This document shows, in pieces, positions 37,923-45,652 of a stretch of DNA of 64,000 bases. Origin of the DNA: Methylopumilus sp003533095 (GTDB taxonomy: Bacteria > Pseudomonadota > Gammaproteobacteria > Burkholderiales > Methylophilaceae); contig CAXBPZ010000001.1 of the NCBI GenBank assembly GCA_963977845.1, forward strand, positions 62,001 to 126,000. Direction: 5' to 3'. The translations under genes and the position numbers were made by a program. Every line of letters begins with the position of its first letter. The first letter of the stretch is position 1. The notes below the pieces were generated by a model. That model made no database searches and was not told where the DNA came from. It worked only from the letters and a program-made list of their open reading frames with translations.

Positions 37923-38804
37923 CTATATTAACTTTTCCCCTGTCAGTCTTTGTAATACTTCAAGTGGACTTTTCTTTCTAAAATATTGTTTTGATGGGGA
38001 CAGATGAAACGTTTGCTCCAACATAAATTGTCCAGACATCACAGCATGTGCTGCTTGATCTGAAAAACAAATCCATACAGTACCTGGCTTAAAAGGCATA
38101 GTAATTTGAGGGGAATTTTTTTGATATTGCATGTCTGATTTCATTGCGTCATGAAGTCCAAGCATCAAATGATCGTATTTACTTCGGAACGATTTAGTAA
38201 TACCTAAAAAATTAATTATATTTGCTTGTAAGTATGAGTATGGTTTTATGGTGTGTAGATATCGCTTTGCAATATCTTCAAATGGTTCACCAATGCGCCA
38301 TACTCTGGGTTTTTTGACTGGATTAACGTTTATAAAAACCCTTAGAATTCTTTCCCCATAATTTGGTCTGGATGGAAAAGCATCAACATGCAGTCTTTTA
38401 TCATCAGCTCGCCATGAAGTCACTCTTGATTTAACCTCTATTGGCCTGAAACTGGTTGGCGCTATTTTTAAATGGTTCTTATACTTTGGAAATGCCGAAA
38501 AAATAAGTGTTGAGGCATTGTTTTTAAATCTTTTAATCATTGCACTTAATTCTTTAATTTCTTTTTCTGAGCCATTAGCTCCCTTTAAATTGCCTTTTGA
38601 ATCAAGACTAATGTTTCGTGAATTTTTATTAAGAATGGTCGGCGTAAAAAATTTTTTCTCATGAGTTGCAATCGAAAATTTAAGATTTTCAATATAAAGA
38701 ACCTTGCCATCTTCCAGGTCTTTTGCCCATTGAGATTGAAATTTTTGTAACCTCCATGAAGAAGCTTTAATTTTTACAAGCTGAGAATTTTTTTGATTAA
38801 TCAT
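37923..38804 (-). CDS. kdoO: Kdo hydroxylase family protein (Fe(II)/2-oxoglutarate oxygenase)
   Basis: 293 residues. The C-terminal two-thirds match the Kdo-hydroxylase family: TSWRADDKRLHVDAFPSRP with the iron ligands His139 and Asp141, GERILRVFINVNP, PRVWRIGEPFEDIAKRYL, and WICFSDQAAHAVMSGQF with the distal His253. Family members add a 3-hydroxyl to the outer Kdo of lipid A-linked core, giving Ko. Final residues MLEQTFHLSPSKQYF and SPLEVLQRLTGEKLI are also typical. No clear ribosome-binding site precedes the ATG; a nine-codon out-of-frame ATG (38826) overlaps the start. The upstream region carries an FNR-like box. Recognition rests on memory of the family. Confidence 0.8.
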   Translation of the reverse strand: MINQKNSQLVKIKASSWRLQKFQSQWAKDLEDGKVLYIENLKFSIATHEKKFFTPTILNKNSRNISLDSKGNLKGANGSEKEIKELSAMIKRFKNNASTLIFSAFPKYKNHLKIAPTSFRPIEVKSRVTSWRADDKRLHVDAFPSRPNYGERILRVFINVNPVKKPRVWRIGEPFEDIAKRYLHTIKPYSYLQANIINFLGITKSFRSKYDHLMLGLHDAMKSDMQYQKNSPQITMPFKPGTVWICFSDQAAHAVMSGQFMLEQTFHLSPSKQYFRKKSPLEVLQRLTGEKLI

Positions 38805-38837
38805 AAAAAAGATTTATTTTTTTCATTAATAATAAAG

Positions 38838-38879
38838 ATTATATGTTCTTAAGAATACTAACAATTGATTTAAATCAAT
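38838..38879 (-). promoter_or_regulatory. Putative FNR/CRP-type class II promoter of kdoO
   Basis: On the minus strand a perfect -10 TATAAT (38838-38843) lies 20 bases below the palindrome ATTGATTTAAATCAAT (38864-38879). The core TTGAT-N4-ATCAA is an exact FNR/ANR consensus. If transcription starts seven bases after the -10 (about 38831), the palindrome is centred near -40.5, essentially the class II activator position. The assignment to kdoO follows from orientation. Confidence 0.6.
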
Positions 38880-38899
38880 GTAGATATTTTTAATGAATT

Positions 38900-38976
38900 T
38901 GGCGCGCCCGAAGAGATTCGAACTCCTGACCCCTTGGTTCGAAGCCAAGTACTCTATCCAGCTGAGCTACGGGCGC
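38900..38976 (-). tRNA. tRNA-Arg (TCG)
   Basis: 77 bases with complete cloverleaf and encoded CCA. Acceptor GCGCCCG pairs with CGGGCGC; the anticodon loop is CTTCGAA, giving anticodon TCG for CGA/CGG. It differs from the neighbouring tRNA-Arg (39002-39078) at a single base, position 34. It is last in the tRNA-Ser / Arg / Arg series on this strand. Confidence 0.95.
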
Positions 38977-39001
38977 ATAAATAGTAGGAATGATATAAAA
39001 G

Positions 39002-39078
39002 TGGCGCGCCCGAAGAGATTCGAACTCCTGACCCCTTGGTTCGTAGCCAAGTACTCTATCCAGCTGAGCTACGGGCGC
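39002..39078 (-). tRNA. tRNA-Arg (ACG)
   Basis: 77 bases with encoded CCA; the anticodon loop CTACGAA gives anticodon ACG, normally deaminated to ICG by TadA to read CGU, CGC and CGA. The other 76 positions are identical to the tRNA-Arg(TCG) copy 25 bases downstream. Confidence 0.96.
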
Positions 39079-39111
39079 GTGGTGACATTATAACTTAATG
39101 ATATTGAATAA

Positions 39112-39205
39112 TGGCGGAGAGCGAGGGATTCGAACCCTCGATACAGGTTTAAGCCCGTATGCTTCCTTAGCAGGGAAGTGCCTTCGACCACTCGGCCAGC
39201 TCTCC
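39112..39205 (-). tRNA. tRNA-Ser (GCT)
   Basis: 94 bases with the long variable arm of a class II tRNA and encoded CCA. Acceptor GGAGAGC pairs with GCTCTCC; the anticodon loop CTGCTAA gives GCT for AGC/AGU. It is the first gene of the three-tRNA series and is preceded by a good promoter. Confidence 0.96.
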
Positions 39206-39215
39206 GGAAGCGCGA

Positions 39216-39244
39216 ACGATACGCTAAATTGCTTTAAAAATCAA
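39216..39244 (-). promoter_or_regulatory. Promoter for the tRNA-Ser/Arg/Arg series
   Basis: On the minus strand TTGATT (39239-39244), 17-base spacer, TATCGT (39216-39221). The -10 ends ten bases before the tRNA-Ser 5' end, so the leader is a few bases. The G+C-rich stretch CGCGCTTCC between them resembles a stringent discriminator. It lies in the spacer just after lysC. Confidence 0.55.
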
Positions 39245-39254
39245 TTTCTAACGC

Positions 39255-40478
39255 CTAAGCGTCAAGTCCAAAAGCTTTATGAAGCGCTCTAACTGCAAGT
39301 TCTAAATATTTTTCGTCTATAAGCACTGAAATTTTTATCTCACTTGTAGAGATCATATTGATATTGATTCCCTCTTCAGACAAGGTTCTAAACATTTGGC
39401 TTGCAACACCTACATGTGAACGCATGCCAACGCCTACGATAGAGACTTTTGCAATTTTATCATTTCCATTTACCTCTTTAGCACCCACATGATTTTTAAC
39501 TTTTTCATTAAGAATTGTTAGGGCTTTATTTAAATCATTTTTATTAACGGTAAATGTAAAATCTGTTGTTCCAACAGCGCCTACGTTTTGAATAATCATA
39601 TCGACGTCAATATTAGCGTCTGCAATAGGGCCTAAAATTTGATAAGCAATACCTGGTTTATCTGGCACACCAAGAACAGTGATTTTGGCTTCATCACGAT
39701 TAAAAGCAATACCTGAAATAATGGGCTGTTCCATGTTATTTTTTTCCTCAAATGTAATTAAAGTGCCGTCACCTTCTTCCTCGAAACTTGATAGCACCCT
39801 TAACTTAACTTTGTATTTTCCTGCAAATTCGACAGATCTAATTTGAAGTACTTTTGATCCTAAACTTGCCATCTCAAGCATTTCTTCAAAAGTAATTGAA
39901 TCTAATTTTTTAGCCTCGGGTACAACTCTCGGATCTGTTGTATAAATACCATCTACATCTGTATAAATTTGACATTCATCGGCCTTTAGCGCAGCTGCGA
40001 GGGCAACGCCAGTAGTATCAGAGCCACCGCGTCCAAGAGTGGTAATGTTGTCTTTTTCATCCACACCTTGAAATCCAGCAACGACCACGACATAACCCTT
40101 ATCTAAATCTTCTTGAATGTTGTTATGGTCTATTTTTAAAATTCTTGCTTTAGTGTGAGCATCATCAGTGAGAATTTTTACTTGAGAACCTGTATAGCTT
40201 TTTGCTTTAATACCAAGATCAATTAAAGCAAGAGCGGTCATGCCAATACTTACTTGTTCACCCGTAGATACCATTACATCTAATTCTCGTGGATCAGGTT
40301 CTTCCATAATTTCTTTTGCTAGACCAATCAGTCTATTCGTTTCTCCAGACATCGCAGAAACTACCACCACCACTTGGTGCCCAAGCGATTTATAGCGAGC
40401 TACGCGTCGTGCGACAGCACGAATTCTTTCAGGGGTTCCAACGGAAGTACCACCATATTTTTGTACAATTAAACTCAT
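39255..40478 (-). CDS. lysC: Aspartate kinase
   Basis: Phosphorylates aspartate, the entry to lysine, threonine and methionine synthesis. 407 residues. KYGGTSVGTPERI at the N-terminus, TLGRGGSDTTGVALAAAL in the kinase core, and two ACT domains (from about residue 260) with GVGMRSHVGVASQMF are visible. This is the single-function, feedback-regulated class found in most Betaproteobacteria. An internal start for a separate beta subunit is possible in this family but not evident here. It follows alaS by five bases. Confidence 0.97.
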   Translation of the reverse strand: MSLIVQKYGGTSVGTPERIRAVARRVARYKSLGHQVVVVVSAMSGETNRLIGLAKEIMEEPDPRELDVMVSTGEQVSIGMTALALIDLGIKAKSYTGSQVKILTDDAHTKARILKIDHNNIQEDLDKGYVVVVAGFQGVDEKDNITTLGRGGSDTTGVALAAALKADECQIYTDVDGIYTTDPRVVPEAKKLDSITFEEMLEMASLGSKVLQIRSVEFAGKYKVKLRVLSSFEEEGDGTLITFEEKNNMEQPIISGIAFNRDEAKITVLGVPDKPGIAYQILGPIADANIDVDMIIQNVGAVGTTDFTFTVNKNDLNKALTILNEKVKNHVGAKEVNGNDKIAKVSIVGVGMRSHVGVASQMFRTLSEEGININMISTSEIKISVLIDEKYLELAVRALHKAFGLDA

Positions 40479-40483
40479 AAATT

Positions 40484-43138
40484 TTAGTTAAGAATTATTT
40501 TCTTTATTTTAGTTAAGCAATCATTGAAAGCTTGATCAAGAAGTTCGGGTTTTGATCCACCAGCCATTGCTAAGTCAGGCTTGCCACCACCTTTGCCTCC
40601 AATTGAAATGGCTAATTCACTAGCAATTTCACCCGCTTTTATTTTAGCTATAAGATCTTGTGTCACACCAACAGCTAAAGTGACTTTGCCTTGATCAACA
40701 CCACTTAAAATTATAACTGCACTTTTAAGTTCTGATTTAAGTTTATCAATTGTCTCCCGTAAGCCTTGAGGATCGGAAGTGGCTAATTTTTCCATTACAA
40801 CTTTGACTTCTCCTACGGAGATAGCTTTTTTAGATAAATTGCCACTTTCAGAAGATGTGATTTTTGATTTTAATTGCTGAATATTTTTTTCTTGTTCCTT
40901 GATCTGCTCTTGAATTTGGTCAATTTTGTTTAAAAGCTCTGAGGAAGGCACTTTAAGGCTGTGCGCTAGTCGATCAATGATTGAAACATGTTCATTTATA
41001 TATTGAATAACATTAGATCCTGTTGTAGCTTCAATACGTCGAATACCAGAAGAAATGCCAGTTTCTGAGATAATTTTAAAGGCGCCAATATCGCCTGTCC
41101 TTTTTACATGTGTTCCGCCGCATAATTCTTTGCTTGATCCTATACTAAGGACTCTGACCTCATCAGAATATTTTTCACCAAAGAGCATCATGGCCCCACT
41201 TTTCTTAGCATCATCTAAATGCATCGTTTGTGCTTTGGTATCAGTATTGTTAAGAATTTCCTGATTTACGAACATTTCTACAGATTTAATTTCATCTGCA
41301 CTTAGAGCATGGGGATGAGAAAAATCAAAGCGTGTTTTAGTATCATCGACAAGAGAGCCTTTTTGTTCTACATGATTGCCTAGCGTAATTTTTAAAGCTT
41401 TGTGAAGTAAATGAGTTGCCGAATGATTACGCATAATATTTTTTCTTAAATCATTTTCAACTGTTGCTGTAACTTCATCAGAAACTTTTATACTGTTTGT
41501 TTCAACAACACCATAATGAGCAAAAATTTTTGCTTTAATTTTTTGTGTGTCTTCAACTCTAAAAAGACCATTTGAAGTTTTAATGATACCTCTATCACCT
41601 ACTTGACCCCCAGATTCTGCGTAAAAAGGAGTGGTATCAAGAATCACAATACCTAAATCGTCTTTGACAAGTTCTTTTTTAGATTCATCGCCTTTAAATA
41701 AAGCTAGCACTTTAGCTTTGCATTCTGTGACTTCATAACCTTTAAATTCTGTCGCTTCGCCGCTATAGTCGACGTTCATTTTCATTTTAAACTTATTAGA
41801 GGATCGAGCCATTGACTTTTGTGCTTCCATGGCGGCATCAAAACCTTTTTGGTCAATTGAAATATTTTTTTCTCGACAAATATCAGCGGTGAGATCAAGA
41901 GGAAATCCAAAAGTATCATGGAGTTTAAAAGCAATTTGACCATCAAAAGTTTTTTGATTTTTTTGAGTAAGTGTTTGAATAGACTCTTCTAATATATTCA
42001 TGCCATTTTCAATCGTTTCGAAAAATCGTTCTTCTTCTTGCATAAGTGATAATGCAATTTTTTGTTTATTTTTTTCAATGTCAGGATAGGCTTTGCCTAA
42101 CATGCGAACAACATCATCAACTAATTTATAAAAGAAAGGCTGTCTGCAACCTAGTTTATATCCATGCCTTATAGCTCTGCGAATAATTCTTCTTAAAACA
42201 TATCCTCGACCTTCATTACTTGGAATCACACCATCTGAAATTAAAAATGTACAAGCGCGAATATGGTCTGATAACACCTTTAATGAGGGATGAGTCAGAT
42301 CAGATGTTTTTGTAATTTTTGCTGCTGATTGAATGAGCGGCACAAATAAATCTGTTTCATAATTAGCATGCACACCTTGAAGCACAGCACTGATTCGTTC
42401 CAAACCCATGCCTGTATCAACGGAAGGTTTTGGCAACGCATGCATAACACCTTTTTCATCGCGGTTATATTGCATAAAAACAATATTCCAAATTTCAATG
42501 AAACGGTCACCATCTTCATCTTTAGACCCAGGAGGTCCCCCAGGTATATGATTTCCATGATCATAGAAAATTTCAGTACATGGACCGCATGGACCTGTAT
42601 CGCCCATCATCCAAAAATTATCTGATGCATATTTAGCGCCTTTATTATCACCAATACGGATAATTTTTTCAGGTTGAATACCGATTGACTTTGCCCAGAT
42701 GTCATAAGCTTCATCATCTTCACTATAGACAGTTACTAAAAGTCTTTCTTTAGGTATTTTGTATACTTCAGTGAGGAGCTCCCATGCATAATGAATGGCA
42801 TCTTTTTTAAAATAATCTCCAAAACTAAAGTTTCCGAGCATTTCAAAAAAAGTGTGATGTCTTGCTGTATAGCCTACATTTTCAAGGTCGTTATGTTTAC
42901 CACCGGCTCTGACACATTTCTGGCTTGAAGCTGCTCTTGAATAGTTTCGTTTATCAAAACCTAAGAATACATCTTTGAATTGATTCATACCTGCATTTGT
43001 GAATAGCAAGGTAGGATCTTCTCCGGGCACTAATGAGCTAGAAGCAACAACTTGATGTTGTTTTTTCTTAAAAAAATCTAGAAATATATTTCTAATTTCT
43101 TCGCTAGAAAGGATTGGATGATTTAATGAAGTCGACAT
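40484..43138 (-). CDS. alaS: Alanine-tRNA ligase
   Basis: 884 residues, full length. Aminoacylation domain motifs are TNAGMNQFKDVFLG and RRIIRRAIRHGYKLG. Editing-domain zinc ligands are in RNHSATHLLHKAL and CGGTHVKRTG. The C-terminal DHHA1/C-Ala domain ends GGKGGGKPDLAMAGG. The gene starts seven bases after recX, in the common recA-recX-alaS order. Confidence 0.98.
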   Translation of the reverse strand: MSTSLNHPILSSEEIRNIFLDFFKKKQHQVVASSSLVPGEDPTLLFTNAGMNQFKDVFLGFDKRNYSRAASSQKCVRAGGKHNDLENVGYTARHHTFFEMLGNFSFGDYFKKDAIHYAWELLTEVYKIPKERLLVTVYSEDDEAYDIWAKSIGIQPEKIIRIGDNKGAKYASDNFWMMGDTGPCGPCTEIFYDHGNHIPGGPPGSKDEDGDRFIEIWNIVFMQYNRDEKGVMHALPKPSVDTGMGLERISAVLQGVHANYETDLFVPLIQSAAKITKTSDLTHPSLKVLSDHIRACTFLISDGVIPSNEGRGYVLRRIIRRAIRHGYKLGCRQPFFYKLVDDVVRMLGKAYPDIEKNKQKIALSLMQEEERFFETIENGMNILEESIQTLTQKNQKTFDGQIAFKLHDTFGFPLDLTADICREKNISIDQKGFDAAMEAQKSMARSSNKFKMKMNVDYSGEATEFKGYEVTECKAKVLALFKGDESKKELVKDDLGIVILDTTPFYAESGGQVGDRGIIKTSNGLFRVEDTQKIKAKIFAHYGVVETNSIKVSDEVTATVENDLRKNIMRNHSATHLLHKALKITLGNHVEQKGSLVDDTKTRFDFSHPHALSADEIKSVEMFVNQEILNNTDTKAQTMHLDDAKKSGAMMLFGEKYSDEVRVLSIGSSKELCGGTHVKRTGDIGAFKIISETGISSGIRRIEATTGSNVIQYINEHVSIIDRLAHSLKVPSSELLNKIDQIQEQIKEQEKNIQQLKSKITSSESGNLSKKAISVGEVKVVMEKLATSDPQGLRETIDKLKSELKSAVIILSGVDQGKVTLAVGVTQDLIAKIKAGEIASELAISIGGKGGGKPDLAMAGGSKPELLDQAFNDCLTKIKKIILN

Positions 43139-43145
43139 ACTTTAA

Positions 43146-43589
43146 CTATTCTTCCTTGGCATTTAGTATTTTTTTTATGAGAGAAACATCAAATCCGCGA
43201 CTTTGAAGGAAGCGAGCTTGTTTTGACCATTCCTCTTTAGAGGTCGGGAGAAATTTAAATTTTTTTTGCCAAACCTGTTTTGCATATAAAAATTCTTGGT
43301 TTTTAAGAGGCTTAAGATATTGCTCTATCAGCGCTTCATCTATCCCTTTTTCTTCAAGTTCTCTAATAATTTTATAACGCCCAAATTTATTCTTTTTTGC
43401 ATGAATAAATTGTTCGCAATACCGCTCATTAGAAAGCCATCCTTCAGACACTAAAGATGATAAAAAAAGCACTAACGCCTCTTCATTCAATTCAAGCGTT
43501 TGAGCGTATTCACGTAATTTTAATTTTAATTCGAGATGCGAATATTCTCTTTTTGCTAGGTAATACAGCGCTCTTTTTTTAAGTAAAAT
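43146..43589 (-). CDS. recX: Regulatory protein RecX, start codon uncertain
   Basis: Small helical-repeat protein that modulates RecA filaments. The clear part is EGWLSNERYCEQFIHAKKNKFGRY then IIRELEEKGIDEALIEQYL. The first ATG, GTG or TTG in frame is TTG at 43490, which would give only 114 residues. The frame stays open upstream to a TGA at 43641-43643, and the upstream codons read RALYYLAKREYSHLELKLKL, a typical RecX N-terminus. The true start is therefore earlier, at an unusual codon: ATT at 43589 (coordinate used here) or CTG at 43616, which overlaps the recA stop and has AGGA about ten bases upstream. Translation coupled to recA is likely. Confidence 0.8.
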   Translation of the reverse strand: MLLKKRALYYLAKREYSHLELKLKLREYAQTLELNEEALVLFLSSLVSEGWLSNERYCEQFIHAKKNKFGRYKIIRELEEKGIDEALIEQYLKPLKNQEFLYAKQVWQKKFKFLPTSKEEWSKQARFLQSRGFDVSLIKKILNAKEE

Positions 43590-43608
43590 TAATGGATTAT
43601 TTTTTGTG

Positions 43609-44643
43609 TTACTCAGTTTCGTCAGTTTCCTGCGGCGCAGTCATGGCTTCGCTCAGAGCTGATGAGTTAGCCCTAATCTTATCTTCAATTTCTTGAGCAA
43701 TTTTTGGATTTTCTTTTAAAAATTCTCTTGCGTTATCTTTGCCTTGACCAATCTTTTCACCGTTATAGCTATACCATGCGCCCGCCTTTTCGATAAATTT
43801 CAATTGAGCGCCAATTTCAATAATTTCACCCTCTCTTGAAATGCCTTCGCCATAAAGTACATCAAATTCTGCTTGTTTAAATGGAGGGGCGACTTTATTT
43901 TTAACCACTTTAACTCTAGTTTCAGCACCTATAACTTCATCACCTTTTTTGATTGCACCAATACGACGAATATCAAGTCTTACAGAAGCGTAAAATTTAA
44001 GCGCATTACCTCCGGTTGTTGTTTCAGGATTTCCAAACATTACGCCAATCTTCATACGAATTTGATTAATAAATATGACAAGCGTATTTGTTTTTTTAAT
44101 ATTACCTGTTAATTTTCTCAATGCTTGTGACATGAGTCTAGCCTGAAGGCCCATATGTGAATCACCCATTTCACCTTCAATTTCTGCACGCGGCGTTAAA
44201 GCTGCTACTGAGTCAACCACCACAATATCAACTGAACCACTTCTTACGAGCATGTCTGCAATTTCAAGCGCTTGTTCACCTGTATCAGGCTGAGAAATAA
44301 GTAAATCTGGAACTACAACTCCTAATTTGGCTGCATATTGAGGGTCAAGTGCATGCTCAGCGTCAATAAAGGCCGCGACGCCACCTAGTTTTTGCATTTG
44401 AGCAATTACGGATAGGGTTAAAGAGGTCTTGCCTGATGATTCTGGACCATATATTTCTACAACACGTCCTCTAGGGAGGCCGCCAATGCCAAGTGCTATA
44501 TCAAGACCCAAGGAGCCTGTTGAAACAGATTGAATATCTTCGATGACATCGGAATCATCCATTCGCATGACGGAGCCTTTTCCGAATTGTTTTTCGATCT
44601 GCGCTAATGCTGCAGCGAGTGCTTTACTTTTATTGTCATCCAT
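43609..44643 (-). CDS. recA: Recombinase RecA
   Basis: Strand-exchange ATPase and, where LexA exists, SOS co-protease. 344 residues. Walker A GPESSGKTS is near 66-74, and VVVDSVAALTPRAEIEGEMGD and FINQIRMKIGVMFGNPETTTGG are signatures. AAAGG lies upstream of the ATG. No CTG-type LexA palindrome is visible in the 44-base spacer upstream. recX follows and overlaps or abuts. Confidence 0.98.
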   Translation of the reverse strand: MDDNKSKALAAALAQIEKQFGKGSVMRMDDSDVIEDIQSVSTGSLGLDIALGIGGLPRGRVVEIYGPESSGKTSLTLSVIAQMQKLGGVAAFIDAEHALDPQYAAKLGVVVPDLLISQPDTGEQALEIADMLVRSGSVDIVVVDSVAALTPRAEIEGEMGDSHMGLQARLMSQALRKLTGNIKKTNTLVIFINQIRMKIGVMFGNPETTTGGNALKFYASVRLDIRRIGAIKKGDEVIGAETRVKVVKNKVAPPFKQAEFDVLYGEGISREGEIIEIGAQLKFIEKAGAWYSYNGEKIGQGKDNAREFLKENPKIAQEIEDKIRANSSALSEAMTAPQETDETE

Positions 44644-44687
44644 CTATATTTGCCTTTAATTAAAGTGTTTTATCACCAATAATTATT

Positions 44688-45188
44688 TCATACTTGGGGG
44701 TTTAAAGTAAGCGCTAAGACCTGATTTAGTGCAAATAGACAAGAAGATTCACGTATGTTTTCTCTTGATCCAGAGAAGATTTTTGACGCATTAAAAACGA
44801 CCTTATTTTGATAAGCAATAGCAAAGAAAACAGTGCCTACAGGCTTATCAATTGACCCTCCTGAAGGACCGGCGATGCCGGTGATTGATAAAGCTATATC
44901 AGCATGACTCGCATTAAGAGCACCTAATGCCATTTCTGAAGCAATCTCCTTACTTACTGCGCCAAACTCTGAGAGCGTGGTTTGGTTAACTTTAAGCAAT
45001 TCCATTTTTGATTCGTTGCTATAAGTTATAAATCCTCGGTCAAACCAGGCAGAGCTTCCAGGAATATTTGTGAGTTGTTGACACACCAATCCTCCAGTGC
45101 ATGATTCAGCCAGCGCAATACGCAAATTACGCTTAATAAGGGCGCTTCCTAATTGAGCACATGTATCTTGAATTATTGTATGAGCCAT
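44688..45188 (-). CDS. pncC: CinA C-terminal family amidohydrolase (PncC)
   Basis: Nicotinamide-nucleotide amidase that recycles NMN made by NAD-using ligases. 166 residues, the stand-alone C-terminal domain. AESCTGGLVCQQLTNIPGSS and TGIAGPSGG then KPVGTVFFAIA are diagnostic. Position just upstream of recA is usual in Proteobacteria. It overlaps the pgpA end by 16 bases. Confidence 0.93.
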   Translation of the reverse strand: MAHTIIQDTCAQLGSALIKRNLRIALAESCTGGLVCQQLTNIPGSSAWFDRGFITYSNESKMELLKVNQTTLSEFGAVSKEIASEMALGALNASHADIALSITGIAGPSGGSIDKPVGTVFFAIAYQNKVVFNASKIFSGSRENIRESSCLFALNQVLALTLNPQV

Positions 45189-45652
45189 TGCATTGAAAAA
45201 TAAACTATTAGCCCAAAAAAAGCGGCCACATAATCATCGAGCATGATGCCAAATCCGCCGCCTACACGTTTGTCTAAATAGCCAATTGGAAAAGGCTTCC
45301 AAATATCAAAGATTCTAAAAAGTACAAATAATTCAAAAATGTGAAAAATATTTAAAACAGGTTGGGCAATAATTAACATTAAAAAAAAGGCTGAAATTTC
45401 GTCCCAAACAATAGCACTCGGATCTTTAACCTTAAGTGCATTTGCTGTTTGTCCACAGACAAAAATACCCCCAACTGTAAATAGAATAGCAACCATTATC
45501 TGCATTAAAAAACTGTAGGAAAAAATAAATAAATAAAAAGGAATCCCGATAAGAGTACCTAAAGTCCCCGGTGCCTTTTTTGAAAGACCAGCTCCAAAAC
45601 CAAGCGCTATAAAATGCGATGGATGTTTAAGTAGGAAATTAATATTAAGCAA
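45173..45652 (-). CDS. pgpA: Phosphatidylglycerophosphatase A
   Basis: Removes phosphate from phosphatidylglycerophosphate in the inner membrane. I choose TTG at 45652 (159 residues) because AAGGA lies ten bases upstream. A GTG at 45700 would give 175 residues but overlaps thiL by 56 bases. ALGFGAGLSKKAPGTLGTLIG, IVWDEISAFF and MLDDYVAAFFGL are family motifs; four hydrophobic helices. It sits between thiL and pncC. Confidence 0.92.
   Translation of the reverse strand: MLNINFLLKHPSHFIALGFGAGLSKKAPGTLGTLIGIPFYLFIFSYSFLMQIMVAILFTVGGIFVCGQTANALKVKDPSAIVWDEISAFFLMLIIAQPVLNIFHIFELFVLFRIFDIWKPFPIGYLDKRVGGGFGIMLDDYVAAFFGLIVYFSMQWLIQ

Noticed and set aside
38864..38879. The palindrome upstream of kdoO as a terminator for the tRNA series
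   Set aside because: The stem is almost all A:T and no T-run follows on the minus strand; an operator fits better.
38900..39078. A direct repeat of about 77 bases, possibly CRISPR-like or an attachment site
   Set aside because: Both copies fold as complete tRNA-Arg with encoded CCA; only two copies exist and there is no integrase.
38893..39292. Two short plus-strand reading frames of about 65 codons
   Set aside because: They are the antisense reading of the tRNA-Arg and tRNA-Ser genes; repeated peptide pieces arise because the tRNA genes are near-duplicates.
40484..43138. Several reading frames of 60-90 codons opposite alaS
   Set aside because: They are frame shadows of a full-length conserved gene, without translation signals.
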